From NCBI RefSeq assembly GCF_002285435.1, contig NZ_NSBT01000037.1:1132313-1196312 (forward strand): 64,000 bases of DNA, read 5' to 3'. Each line of letters opens with the position of its first letter. The first letter of the stretch is position 1. Shown here one piece after another: positions 25,455 through 34,845 of this stretch. Position numbers and translations under genes: made by a program. Source of the DNA: Actibacterium ureilyticum (lineage in GTDB: Bacteria > Pseudomonadota > Alphaproteobacteria > Rhodobacterales > Rhodobacteraceae). A model generated the notes under the pieces. It saw nothing but the letters and a program-made list of their open reading frames with translations. It did not search any database and was not told where the DNA came from.

Positions 25455-27056
25455 ATGACGGACGTATCCAGACGACATTTCCTGCAACTCGGCGCGGCCA
25501 CTGCCTCGGCCCTGCCATTCCTGCGCGCCCTGCCCGCCCATGCACAAAGCGGCGATGTGCTGGTCGCGGTGAACGGCCAGACGATCAACAGCCTTGACCT
25601 GCATCGCACCGGCACCAACCGGCCCAGCTATCAGGTGGCGATCAACTGCTATGACCGGCTTGTGTCCTTCGGCACCAAGCCGTCGATGGGCGGCGGGCTG
25701 GAATTCGACTATTCCAAGGTCGAACCGGAACTGGCCGAAAGCTGGACCGTTTCCGATGACGGGCTGATCCTGACCTTCACGCTGCGCGACGCGACGTTCC
25801 AGGACGGCAGCCCGGTGACGGCGGCGGATGTGAAATGGTCGTTCGACCGCGCGGTGTCGCTGGGCGGGTTCCCGGCGGTGCAGATGAAGGCCGGCGGCTT
25901 CACGCGGCCCGACCAGTTCGCGGCGCTGGACGACAAGACCTTCCAGATCACGCTGGACGCGCCGTCAAAGCTTGCGATCCCCGATCTGGCGGTGCCGATC
26001 CCGTTCGTGATCAATTCCAAGCTGGCGATGGCCAACGCCACCGATGACGACCCCTGGGCGACCGAATACCTGCATCTGAACACCATCGGGTCGGGGGCGT
26101 TCAAGGTCGCGCGCTGGGTGCCGGGCGAGCAGCTGATCTACGAGCGCAACAACGACTGGGCCAGCGGGCCGGTCCCGGCCTATAAGCGCGTGGTCATCCG
26201 CGAGGTCCCGTCGGCCGCCACCCGCCGGGCGGTGATCGAACGCGGCGATGCGCAGATCTCCTTCAACATCCCCAGCAAGGACGCGCTTGAGATGTCGGAC
26301 AAGATGGAGGTCAACTCGACCCCCATCGCCAATTGCATCAACTGCGTCGGGCTGAACACCAAGTTCGAACCGTTCCAGGACAGCGATGTGCGCAAGGCGG
26401 TCGCCTATGCCATCCCGTACGAGGCGATCTTTCAGGCCGCTGCCTTTGGCCGGGGCGCGCCGCTTTGGGGCGAAGAGACCGAGCGTTCCGAAATCGCCTG
26501 GCCGCGCCGGACGGGCTATGTCGAGGATCTGGACCTGGCGCGCGCGCACCTGGCCAAATCGGGCTATCCCGACGGGTTCGAGGTGCCGTTTTCCATCAGC
26601 CTCAACCAGCTGGACTGGATGGAGCCGACCGCGCTTCTGATCCAGGAGAACCTGGCCAAGATCGGGATCACGGTGACCATCGACAAGATCCCCGGCGCGG
26701 ACTGGCGCACCGCTTCGCTGGTCGAAAAGCGCCTGGCCTTTCATCTGGAAGGGTTCGGCGGCTGGCTGGACACGCCCGATTACTATTTCTTCTGGGCCTA
26801 CAAGGACGGGCACCTGTTCAACTCGTCCAATTACCGCAACGACGAGATCGAGACGCTGGTCGACAACACGCTGCATATTCCGGTTGACGATCCCGCCTAT
26901 GCGCCCAATGTGAAGCGCATGTTCGAAATCGCACTGGACGAATTGCCGCGCATCCCGCTGTGGCAACCCGCGCTGAATGTCGCCCTGAACGGCGCTTCGG
27001 ATTACGAGTTCTGGTTTCACCGGCAGCTCGACGTGCGCCCGATCAAACCCGCATGA
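25455..27056 (+). CDS. Family 5 ABC substrate-binding protein (dipeptide type)
   Basis: A 533-aa periplasmic binding protein of SBP family 5 (DppA/OppA/NikA type). A Tat-like leader VSRRHFLQLGAATASALPFL ends near AHA. The family core follows, for example EPELAESWTVSDDGLILTFTLRD and AADVKWSFDRAVSLGGFP. An AAGGAGAG site precedes the ATG. It lies 39 bases after allophanate hydrolase and overlaps the first permease. The ligand is unknown; context favours a nitrogen-rich compound related to the atzF pathway rather than true dipeptides. Confidence 0.88.
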   Translation: MTDVSRRHFLQLGAATASALPFLRALPAHAQSGDVLVAVNGQTINSLDLHRTGTNRPSYQVAINCYDRLVSFGTKPSMGGGLEFDYSKVEPELAESWTVSDDGLILTFTLRDATFQDGSPVTAADVKWSFDRAVSLGGFPAVQMKAGGFTRPDQFAALDDKTFQITLDAPSKLAIPDLAVPIPFVINSKLAMANATDDDPWATEYLHLNTIGSGAFKVARWVPGEQLIYERNNDWASGPVPAYKRVVIREVPSAATRRAVIERGDAQISFNIPSKDALEMSDKMEVNSTPIANCINCVGLNTKFEPFQDSDVRKAVAYAIPYEAIFQAAAFGRGAPLWGEETERSEIAWPRRTGYVEDLDLARAHLAKSGYPDGFEVPFSISLNQLDWMEPTALLIQENLAKIGITVTIDKIPGADWRTASLVEKRLAFHLEGFGGWLDTPDYYFFWAYKDGHLFNSSNYRNDEIETLVDNTLHIPVDDPAYAPNVKRMFEIALDELPRIPLWQPALNVALNGASDYEFWFHRQLDVRPIKPA

Positions 27057-28081
27057 GGCATATGCGGGCCCGTCTGGTCGGTGCGCGGCTGTTGCAGGCC
27101 ATCCCGGTCGTCATCGGGGTGGTCGTCATCACCTTTGTGCTGACCCGCGCCCTGCCCGGCGATCCGGCGGTCTATTTCGCGGGCGACGCCGCGGACGAGG
27201 CATCGATCCAGCAGGTGCGCGAGCAACTGGGTCTGGACGCGCCCCTGCCGCAGCAGTTCATCCGCTATGTCGGCGATCTGCTGCGCGGCGACTGGGGCAA
27301 CAGCCTGTCGACCGGGCAGCCGGTCCTGTCCGATCTGGCCCGCCGCCTGCCCGCCTCGCTTGAACTGACGCTGATTGCGCTGCTTCTGTCCTGTGCCATC
27401 GCGATCCCGCTGGGGGTAATGGCGGCGACGCGGCCCGGATCGTGGCGCGACCATCTGTGCCGGGTTCTGGTCACAGCGGGGGTTTCCTTGCCGACCTTTT
27501 TCACCGGTATCCTGCTGATCTATGTCTTCTATTACCTGCTGGATATCGCGCCCTCGCCGCTCGGGCGGCTCGATTTCCTGTATATCGAGCCCGCGCCGGT
27601 GACCGGGTTCTATCTGATCGACAGCGCCCTTGCGGGCGATTGGGACACGTTCGGCGGCGCCGCGCGGCAACTGGTGCTGCCCGCGATCACCATGGCGATC
27701 TTCACGCTGGCGCCCATCGCGCGGATGACCCGCGCCGCGATGCTTCAGGCGCTGTCGTCGGATTTCATCCGGACCGCCCGCGCCGCCGGACTGCCGCGCG
27801 GCAGGATCGTCTATGGCTATGCGCTGCGCAATGCGCTGCTGCCGGTCGTCACGACGCTGGGCATGGTGTTTTCCTTTGCGCTGGGGGCGAATGTCCTGGT
27901 GGAAAAGGTCTTTGCCTGGCCCGGCATCGGCTCCTATGCCGTCGATGCGCTGGTCGCGTCGGATTATGCGGCGGTGCAGGGCTTCGTTCTGGCGATGGCG
28001 CTGCTGTTCGTGACGCTGAACCTGATCATCGACCTGCTTTATGCGGTGATCGACCCCAGGATCGGGTTCGACGCCACATGA
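27053..28081 (+). CDS. ABC permease, DppB type
   Basis: A 342-aa permease with six predicted helices, an N-terminal helix followed by ALPGDPAVYFAGD (a DppB hallmark), and a cytoplasmic EAA-like loop IRTARAAGLPRGRIVYGYALRN. Start ATG 27053 overlaps the binding-protein stop (ATGA); ATG 27062 is an alternative. Forms the channel with the next gene product. Confidence 0.88.
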   Translation: MRHMRARLVGARLLQAIPVVIGVVVITFVLTRALPGDPAVYFAGDAADEASIQQVREQLGLDAPLPQQFIRYVGDLLRGDWGNSLSTGQPVLSDLARRLPASLELTLIALLLSCAIAIPLGVMAATRPGSWRDHLCRVLVTAGVSLPTFFTGILLIYVFYYLLDIAPSPLGRLDFLYIEPAPVTGFYLIDSALAGDWDTFGGAARQLVLPAITMAIFTLAPIARMTRAAMLQALSSDFIRTARAAGLPRGRIVYGYALRNALLPVVTTLGMVFSFALGANVLVEKVFAWPGIGSYAVDALVASDYAAVQGFVLAMALLFVTLNLIIDLLYAVIDPRIGFDAT

Positions 28082-28938
28082 CCGGCACCACCCAAAGCCA
28101 TGGGTTCGCCAGCCATGTCGGCCATGTCATGCGGCAGAACCCGGTCACCATGATCGCCTTCGGGATGCTGGGGCTGCTGGTCTTCTGCGCGGTTTTCGGG
28201 CCTGCGCTGGTGCCGCATGACCCGCTCGCTTCGGGCGCGCGCATCCTGCAACCGCCAAGCGGCGAGCACTGGTTCGGCACCGATCATTTGGGCCGCGACG
28301 TGTTCAGCCGGGTGATCGTCGCGACCCGCCTGGACATGGTGATCTCGGTCGGGGCGGTCGCGCTGTCCTTTGTCGCGGGGGCGATCCTGGGCTGTGCGGC
28401 CGGGTATTGGGGCGGCTGGCCCGATGCGGTGATCAGCCGGGGCCTGGACATGATCATGGCCTTTCCGCTGTTCGTGCTTGCCATGGGGATCGTCGCCGCC
28501 CTGGGCAACACGGTCGAGAACGTGATCTATGCGACCGCCGTGATCAACACGCCCTTCTATGCGCGCGTCGTCCGGGCCGAGGTCAACATCCGGCGCGAAG
28601 CCGGGTTCGTGCAGGCCGCCCGGCTGGCCGGCAACAGCGATCTGCGCATCGTCGCGCTGCACATCTTTCCCAACGCGCTGCCGCCGATGATGGTGCAGGT
28701 GTCGCTGAACATGGGATGGGCGGTGCTGAACGCGGCGGGCCTCAGCTTTATCGGGCTGGGGGTGCGGCCACCCACGCCGGAATGGGGGATCATGGTGGCC
28801 GAGGGGGCGAATTACATCATCTCGGGCGAATGGTGGCTGGCGGTCTTTCCGGGCCTGTGGCTGATGTTCGCGGTCTTTACCTTCAACCTTCTGGGCGACG
28901 GGTTGCGCGATATCGTCGACCCAAGGCAGCGGCGCTGA
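28078..28938 (+). CDS. ABC permease, DppC type
   Basis: A 286-aa permease with a short cytoplasmic N-terminus, then a helix and the DppC motif HWFGTDHLGRDVFSRVI. The EAA-like loop is FVQAARLAGNSDLRIVALHIF. Coupled to DppB by ATGA. The ATPase gene follows with no gap. Confidence 0.88.
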   Translation: MTGTTQSHGFASHVGHVMRQNPVTMIAFGMLGLLVFCAVFGPALVPHDPLASGARILQPPSGEHWFGTDHLGRDVFSRVIVATRLDMVISVGAVALSFVAGAILGCAAGYWGGWPDAVISRGLDMIMAFPLFVLAMGIVAALGNTVENVIYATAVINTPFYARVVRAEVNIRREAGFVQAARLAGNSDLRIVALHIFPNALPPMMVQVSLNMGWAVLNAAGLSFIGLGVRPPTPEWGIMVAEGANYIISGEWWLAVFPGLWLMFAVFTFNLLGDGLRDIVDPRQRR

Positions 28939-30546
28939 ATGCTGCGGATTGCGGATCTTCGCGTGCGCTTCGCGACCCGGAACGGCCCGGTCGACGCGGT
29001 GCGCGGCATCGACCTGTCGCTGGGCAATGGCGAAACACTGGGCATTGTCGGCGAAAGCGGCTCGGGCAAGTCGGTCACCGCGTTCAGCATCCTGCGGATC
29101 CTGGATCAGGGCGGGGAAATCGTGTCGGGCGCGGTGCGCTATGGCGGCATGGACCTGCGGCAGGCCAGCGAACGCGATCTGAACGACATTCGCGGGCGTG
29201 AGATCTCGATGATCTTCCAGAACCCGCGCGCGGCGCTGAACCCGATCCGCAAGGTCGGCCACCAGATCGAGGACGTGCTGCGCCAGCACGCCCAGGCCAC
29301 CCGCCAGGATGCCCGGGCCAAGGCCATCGCGGCGCTGGAAGAGGTGCAGATCAAGGATGCCGCCGCGCGCTATCACGCCTATCCGTTCGAGCTGTCGGGC
29401 GGCATGTGCCAGCGGATCGTGATCGCCCTGGCGCTGGCCTGTCGGCCCCGGCTGCTGATCGCGGACGAGCCGACGACCAGCCTGGATGTCACGACCCAGA
29501 AAACCGTGATGGATCTGATCCGGACGCTGGCGCGCGACCGCAAGATGGGTGTGATCCTGATCACCCACGATCTGGGTCTTGCCGGGCAGTATTGCGACCG
29601 CCTGGTGGTGATGAAGGACGGCCAGATCGTCGAAAGCGGCACGCCCGCCGATCTGAGCCGCGCCCCGACGCATCCCTATACAAGGCGGCTGGTGGCCGCG
29701 ACGCCGCATCCCGGCAAGAAGCTGCATCAGCTGGTGGTCGATGGCACCCCCGCCCCGATACCTGCACGCGGAGAGGTCCTGTTGTCGGTGCGCGACGTGA
29801 CCAAGACCTATGCCGGCAAGTCGGGGCCGGTCGACGCGTTGCGGGGCGTCAGCTTCGACCTGCCGCAGGGCGGGTGCCTGGGGCTGGTCGGCGAAAGCGG
29901 CTCGGGCAAGTCGACCGTGTCGTCGATCATCGCGCGGCTTCAGGATGCCAGCGGCGGCGATGTGCTGTTTCAGGGCCAAAGCCTGTGCGACGTGCCCGCC
30001 AGCCGGTTTTCCCGCGACCCGCGCAGGCCGCTGATCCAGATGGTGTTTCAGGACGCGACCGACAGCCTGAACCCCCGCCAGACCGCGTCACAGGCCATCG
30101 CCGAACCGCTGCGGCGGCTGGGCGGGCTACGCGCGGGCGCCCGCAGGGACCGGGTGCACGAGCTGGCCGAACAGGTCGGGTTGCCCGCCAACCTGTTGAC
30201 GCGCCTGCCGCATCAACTATCGGGCGGGCAGAAGGCGCGGGTCGGCATCGCGCGGGCGCTTGCGGTGTCGCCACGGCTGCTGATCCTGGACGAACCGACC
30301 GCGGCGCTGGACGTGTCGATCCAGGCGCTTGTGCTGAACCTGCTGGCGGATCTGCGGCACCGGCTGGACCTGACCTATCTGTTTGTCAGCCACGACCTGT
30401 CGGTGGTGCAGATGCTGTGCGACACGGTCGCGGTGATGCGGCGGGGACAGATCGTGGAATTCGGCGCCACCGAACAGGTCCTGAACACCCCCGCCGACAG
30501 CTATACGCGGCAATTGCTGGATGCGGTGCCGCAGCCCATCGTCTGA
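28939..30546 (+). CDS. Fused DppD-DppF-like double ABC ATPase
   Basis: A 535-aa ATPase with two complete domains (about 1-262 and 275-535), like GsiA. Both have intact Walker A (GESGSGKS twice). The signatures are LSGGMCQRIVIALAL and LSGGQKARVGIARAL, and the Walker B segments end in DEPTTSLD and DEPTAALD. In many relatives these are two genes, so this is a natural fusion. It energises the importer of the three genes before it, and its stop is 12 bases from the convergent MBL gene. Confidence 0.9.
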   Translation: MLRIADLRVRFATRNGPVDAVRGIDLSLGNGETLGIVGESGSGKSVTAFSILRILDQGGEIVSGAVRYGGMDLRQASERDLNDIRGREISMIFQNPRAALNPIRKVGHQIEDVLRQHAQATRQDARAKAIAALEEVQIKDAAARYHAYPFELSGGMCQRIVIALALACRPRLLIADEPTTSLDVTTQKTVMDLIRTLARDRKMGVILITHDLGLAGQYCDRLVVMKDGQIVESGTPADLSRAPTHPYTRRLVAATPHPGKKLHQLVVDGTPAPIPARGEVLLSVRDVTKTYAGKSGPVDALRGVSFDLPQGGCLGLVGESGSGKSTVSSIIARLQDASGGDVLFQGQSLCDVPASRFSRDPRRPLIQMVFQDATDSLNPRQTASQAIAEPLRRLGGLRAGARRDRVHELAEQVGLPANLLTRLPHQLSGGQKARVGIARALAVSPRLLILDEPTAALDVSIQALVLNLLADLRHRLDLTYLFVSHDLSVVQMLCDTVAVMRRGQIVEFGATEQVLNTPADSYTRQLLDAVPQPIV

Positions 30547-30558
30547 TACCGCCGCGCC

Positions 30559-31347
30559 TCAGGCTGCATCCCAGAGCGCCTCGTATTCCGCGATGATCTC
30601 AAGCATGCGGGCGCGGTCGAAGCTTGGGTCATGACCGCCATGCACGGTGGTCACGGGCAGCGTTTTCAACAACGCAAATGTGGCGCGGTAATCCGGCACG
30701 CTCATCCCCGGCCCTTCGAAGATCAGCGGTCCGTCATAGATCGCATCGGCGGCGAACAGGACGCCGGTCGCGGCTTCGAACAGGCCGATGCCACCGGGCG
30801 AATGCCCCGGCAGGTGCAGCACCTGATAGCTGCGATCGCCCAGATCGACCGTGTCCCCATGTGAAAGCAAACCCGTCGCGTGCGCCCCCCGCAGACGATA
30901 GGTTTCGGGGTCATAGCCGGCATGGGGCAGCGCCTCGATCAATGTCTCGCCGATGGGCGGGTACCCGGCATCCAGGAAGGTCTGCAAAAGCCGCTCCGGC
31001 ATGTCGCGGCGAAACAGCGTGGTCAGGCCAGACGGTCGCGCCATTTCCGCCGCCTCGGCGGGGTGGACAAGCCGCGTGTCGAATTCATGCACCGCGCCGA
31101 TGTGGTCGATATGGGTGTGCGAGGAAACGCAGATGATCTCTTTCCCCGGATCCCGGCGCAGCGTGTCGAGATAGGGTTTCAACGGGATCACGCCCATCCC
31201 GGTATCCAGGATCATGTCACGTTCGCTGCCTTCGACCAGGAACATGTTGGCCTGTTCCAGCACGTGGATATGCGGCTCGATGATCAGGGTCGTGTGATCG
31301 TCCAGCCGCGTGGCGTTGAACCAGGTTTCGGCAACGGGAAGGGTCAT
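30559..31347 (-). CDS. MBL-fold metallo-hydrolase
   Basis: A 262-aa metallo-beta-lactamase-fold protein. The metal motif SSHTHIDHIG supplies H77, H79, D81 and H82, and LPGHSPGGIGLF supplies the next histidine. No signal peptide is visible, so it is cytosolic. Family members include glyoxalase II-like thioesterases and lactonases. It is 42 bases downstream of the oxygenase gene on the same strand and likely cotranscribed, suggesting it acts on the product of that oxidation. Substrate unknown. Confidence 0.8.
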   Translation of the reverse strand: MTLPVAETWFNATRLDDHTTLIIEPHIHVLEQANMFLVEGSERDMILDTGMGVIPLKPYLDTLRRDPGKEIICVSSHTHIDHIGAVHEFDTRLVHPAEAAEMARPSGLTTLFRRDMPERLLQTFLDAGYPPIGETLIEALPHAGYDPETYRLRGAHATGLLSHGDTVDLGDRSYQVLHLPGHSPGGIGLFEAATGVLFAADAIYDGPLIFEGPGMSVPDYRATFALLKTLPVTTVHGGHDPSFDRARMLEIIAEYEALWDAA

Positions 31348-31389
31348 GTCTTGGGTCCGCTCAGGGGTCGGTCGGGCAAGGTGCCGGGT

Positions 31390-32466
31390 TTATGGGCTGG
31401 GCGCCTTGGCCTCGCGCTTGAACGGGTTTTCCTCGGGCACCTCGTAATCGGGGGTGAAGACGCCGTGGGCCTTGGCATCGGCGATATATCGGAACGCGTT
31501 CACCGTCATGCGCATCAGATGCTCGCCCGCCTTGATCGGCGGGTATTTCGCCACCGTTTCGGGCGTGCGGAACTTCTCGAGCGGTTCGATGACCGCGTGA
31601 TAGTCCAGCCCGAAGAACAACGGCATCGAATACCGTTCCTTGCCGGTGTTGATCACCCGGTGCTGGGTCGATTTGAACTGTCCGCCCGACCAGGTTTCGA
31701 AGATGTCGCCAATGTTGACGATGAATGTGCCGGGGATCGGCGGGGCCTCGATCCAGACGTCGTCGGCATTCATCACCTGCAGCCCCGGCGCGCCCTGCAG
31801 CAGGATGGTGAAACATTCGAAATCCGAATGCGCCGAGATCCCGGTCATGTCCTTGGTCTGGGGCATGTCGTTTTCGATGTACCGCAACAGCCGCAGCTGC
31901 GACGTGGGACAGGTGATGTGGCTTGTCAGCTCTTCGGTGGGCACCCCCAGCTCCAGCGCCAGTGCGTCCAGCATCCGCAGGCCCAGGTTGAAGATCGCGT
32001 CGTAATAGGCTGAAATCGTTTCCCGCCAGCCCGCGATATCGGGCCAGACATTCGGCCCGGTCATCCGCCACCCGGCCAGATAGTCGGGGTGGTCTGCCGG
32101 TGCCTCGAAGGACATGTCCCAGGCCTCGTAGAAGTTCACGGATTTGGGGAAATCCGTGCCGTTTTCCTCGAACGGGACATAGCCGCGATGGTGGGTGGTG
32201 AAGCCCGACCAGTATTTCATCTTGAAGCTGCGCGGCATTTCGTGAAACGCCTTGGACGCCGCAAAGACCGCGTCGATCCGGTCCTGCGAGATGCCATGCC
32301 CGGTGATATAGAAGAACCCGGAATCGCGCGCGGCGGCGCCCAGTTCGGCGGCGACCCGGGCCTTGTCCGCGGCCTGTCCCGAAAACAGCCCCGACAGGTC
32401 GATGACCGGCAATGTGGCATCGTCGACCGTCAGCGCCCTGAGTTCCGTATCACCCGTTTCCGACAT
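31390..32466 (-). CDS. Isopenicillin-N-synthase-like 2OG-Fe(II)/Fe(II) oxygenase
   Basis: A 358-aa double-stranded beta-helix oxygenase. The iron triad is H213, D215 (SAHSDFE) and H269 (STQHRVI). R278-x-S280 (RYSMPLFF) is the co-substrate carboxylate clamp that usually binds 2-oxoglutarate. The N-terminal non-haem dioxygenase domain (about 18-130) is present. Such proteins hydroxylate or cleave small molecules. It is divergent from the polyamine-type importer and upstream of the MBL gene, so together they may open an imported amine or N-heterocycle to feed the amidohydrolases. That is inference. Confidence 0.85.
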   Translation of the reverse strand: MSETGDTELRALTVDDATLPVIDLSGLFSGQAADKARVAAELGAAARDSGFFYITGHGISQDRIDAVFAASKAFHEMPRSFKMKYWSGFTTHHRGYVPFEENGTDFPKSVNFYEAWDMSFEAPADHPDYLAGWRMTGPNVWPDIAGWRETISAYYDAIFNLGLRMLDALALELGVPTEELTSHITCPTSQLRLLRYIENDMPQTKDMTGISAHSDFECFTILLQGAPGLQVMNADDVWIEAPPIPGTFIVNIGDIFETWSGGQFKSTQHRVINTGKERYSMPLFFGLDYHAVIEPLEKFRTPETVAKYPPIKAGEHLMRMTVNAFRYIADAKAHGVFTPDYEVPEENPFKREAKAPSP

Positions 32467-32566
32467 TCTTCTTTCCCCGTTCCGTTACGCAGGCACAGCA
32501 TGCACGGCTTCGCCGTGGGGCGACTCATCCACGTCTAAGAAGGGCCATTCTTTCGGTGACGTTGCC

Positions 32567-32579
32567 TGCATTCTGTGCA
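32567..32579. promoter_or_regulatory. TGCA-N5-TGCA element in divergent promoter
   Basis: TGCA-TTCTG-TGCA lies in the 249-base gap between the oxygenase gene and the polyamine-type operon. It has the same TGCA half-sites and 5-base spacing as the LysR palindrome at 23498-23514 but lacks the outer GG/CC. It could be a weaker site of the same regulator. The rest of the gap holds a small hairpin (CACGGC-TTC-GCCGTG, 32503-32517) and nothing else I can name. Confidence 0.4.
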
Positions 32580-32715
32580 TCTGACCGAAGCACTGACGCG
32601 TTTGGGGTCACTTTCGTTGACGCGATGGCGCCGGATGGCGGCTCATTTGCCCGGGACAGACGAACGCGCGGCCGCCAAGGGGCCGCGAGTCGTGGGGAAA
32701 CGAAAGGACTTTACC

Positions 32716-33786
32716 ATGCCTATGTTGAACAGACGCGCGCTGTTGAAAACCGGCGCCGCGGGGATTGCGGCGTCGACACTTGCGTCTCCGCTGATCGCAC
32801 AAAACCGCAGCATCCGGATCGGGTCCTATGGCGGCTATTTCGAGGACAGCTTCAAGACGCATGTGTATCCCGAATTCACCAAGGCCACCGGGATCGAGGT
32901 GGAAAGCATCACCCAGCCGAACTCGTCCGACTGGCTGGTCACCCTGCAACAGGCGGTCGCGGCGGGCAACATTCCCACCGATATCTCGCTGTTTGCGCGG
33001 GACACGATGATCAAGGCCAGCCGCATCGGCGACCTGATCGCGCCCTTGGACATGGCCAAGATCACCGGCGCGGGCAACCTGGACAGCTATTTCGTCTTCG
33101 AAGGCAATGACGGCCCGCAGGGCGTTGGGGCGATGTCGTGGTTCTCGGCCATGGTGTTCAACCCCAACGAGGTCGAGACCCCGGCAAGCTGGGCCGATTT
33201 CTGGGACAGCAGCCTGTTCGAGGCCTCGCTCGGGCTGGGGCGGAACTATAACGCCGGGCTTCTGGACTTTACCGCCGCGACCTTCTTCGACGGCGCCGAA
33301 ACCATGATGTCGAATGACGGCATCGTCGCGATCATCGAAAAGGTGGCCGAGCTGAAGCCCAATGTCGCGCTGTGGTGGACCGCCGAAAGCCAGATGGAAC
33401 AGTCGATGAAGAACGGCGATGTGGTGGCCGGACAGTATTACCTGGACGTTGCCAACCTGATGGCGCTGGACGGGTTCCCGATCAAGCCGACCTTCCCGAA
33501 AGAGGGCAACCTGCAGGATTACGGCTCGTGGTGCCTGACGGCGGGGTCCGACAAGGGCGACGAGGCGGCCGAGTTCATGAATTTCTCGTCCGAGCCATCG
33601 ACCCAGGCGCTGATGAGCCGCAAGATCGGCACCGCCCCGCTGGTCGACAAGGCGATGACCGACCTGACAGATGACGAATTCAACTTCGTTTCGGGCGCGC
33701 CTGCGATCAAGCCCGCCTATGAGGCGTATCTGGATAACGAGACCTTCATCAAGGAAAGCTGGGACAAGATGCTGGCCGAAGTCTGA
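32716..33786 (+). CDS. PotD-like ABC substrate-binding protein
   Basis: A 356-aa periplasmic binding protein of the spermidine/putrescine (SBP family 1, PotD-like) group. The leader LNRRALLKTGAAGIAASTLA, ending near LIA, is of Tat type. The mature start SIRIGSYGGYFEDSFKTHVY is typical. ATG 32716 was chosen because upstream frame residues are not leader-like; the ribosome site is weak. It starts a four-gene importer. In this family ligands range from polyamines to opines and other small amines. Confidence 0.85.
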   Translation: MPMLNRRALLKTGAAGIAASTLASPLIAQNRSIRIGSYGGYFEDSFKTHVYPEFTKATGIEVESITQPNSSDWLVTLQQAVAAGNIPTDISLFARDTMIKASRIGDLIAPLDMAKITGAGNLDSYFVFEGNDGPQGVGAMSWFSAMVFNPNEVETPASWADFWDSSLFEASLGLGRNYNAGLLDFTAATFFDGAETMMSNDGIVAIIEKVAELKPNVALWWTAESQMEQSMKNGDVVAGQYYLDVANLMALDGFPIKPTFPKEGNLQDYGSWCLTAGSDKGDEAAEFMNFSSEPSTQALMSRKIGTAPLVDKAMTDLTDDEFNFVSGAPAIKPAYEAYLDNETFIKESWDKMLAEV

Positions 33787-33792
33787 CCGGCC

Positions 33793-34845
33793 ATGGACGG
33801 CCTTGTTCTGAAGGGTGTTTCCAAATCGTTTGGGAACACCCGTGCCGTTGAACCGACCGACCTGACCTTTGCCCGGGGGGAACTGACAGCGCTGCTGGGG
33901 CCGTCGGGCTGTGGCAAGACAACGCTGCTGCGGATGATCGCGGGGCTCGAGGAACCGACGCGCGGCACGATCCGTCTGGGCGATACCGACATCACCGCGC
34001 TGCCCGCCCACCGGCGCAAGTTCGGGATGGTCTTCCAAAGCTTTGCGCTGTTTCCGCATTATTCCGTGCGCGAGAATGTGGCCTATTCGCTGACCATCGG
34101 CGGGATGGCCCGGGCCCGGGCACATGAAAAGGCCGACGCGCTGCTTGAAACCGTGCAGCTTGGCGGGTTCGGCGACCGCCGCATCGGCGAATTGTCCGGC
34201 GGGCAGCGCCAGCGGGTGGCCATCGCGCGGGCGCTGGCACAAGAGCCACAGGTGTTTCTGCTGGACGAGCCGATGTCTGCGCTGGATGCGAAGCTGCGCG
34301 AAGAGATGCAGGTCGAACTGCGCCTGTTGCAGCAACGTCTGGGCATCACGACCATCGTCGTCACCCATGACCAGCGCGAGGCGATGACCATGGCCGACAA
34401 GATCGTCGTCATGTCGAACGGCCGGGTCGAACAGATCGCCCAGCCGCAAGAGGTCTATCACCGCCCGGCCAATGCCTTTGTCGCCGATTTCATCGGCAAG
34501 GCGAATTTCTTCGACGGCACCTATCGCGACGGCGCGGTGCAGGTTGGCGGGGTGCAGCTGCGCGCCAGCGCCCAGTTCCGCTCCGGAAGCCCCGTCAGGG
34601 TCGCGATCCGGCCCGAACGCGCCTGTATCGACGACGATCCGGGCGACAACCGGATTGCAGCGCGGGTCATGTTCGTGCGCGATCTGGGGCCGCTGCGCGA
34701 ATACCATCTGCAATCCGACATCGGCCCGATCATCGTGGAATATGCCGCGGGCGAAACCGGCCCGACCCTGGCCACCGGTGACGAGACCACGGTGCGGCTG
34801 CCGCCCGATGCGTTGCAGATCTTTCCCCGGGCCGAGGCCGCATGA
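33793..34845 (+). CDS. PotA-like ABC ATPase
   Basis: A 350-aa ATPase with Walker A GPSGCGKTT (about 36-44), signature LSGGQRQRVAIARAL, Walker B FLLDEPMSALDAKL and H-loop VTHDQREA. A C-terminal TOBE regulatory domain (about 245-350) follows, as in PotA. It lies 6 bases after the binding-protein gene and overlaps the first permease (ATGA). Confidence 0.92.
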   Translation: MDGLVLKGVSKSFGNTRAVEPTDLTFARGELTALLGPSGCGKTTLLRMIAGLEEPTRGTIRLGDTDITALPAHRRKFGMVFQSFALFPHYSVRENVAYSLTIGGMARARAHEKADALLETVQLGGFGDRRIGELSGGQRQRVAIARALAQEPQVFLLDEPMSALDAKLREEMQVELRLLQQRLGITTIVVTHDQREAMTMADKIVVMSNGRVEQIAQPQEVYHRPANAFVADFIGKANFFDGTYRDGAVQVGGVQLRASAQFRSGSPVRVAIRPERACIDDDPGDNRIAARVMFVRDLGPLREYHLQSDIGPIIVEYAAGETGPTLATGDETTVRLPPDALQIFPRAEAA

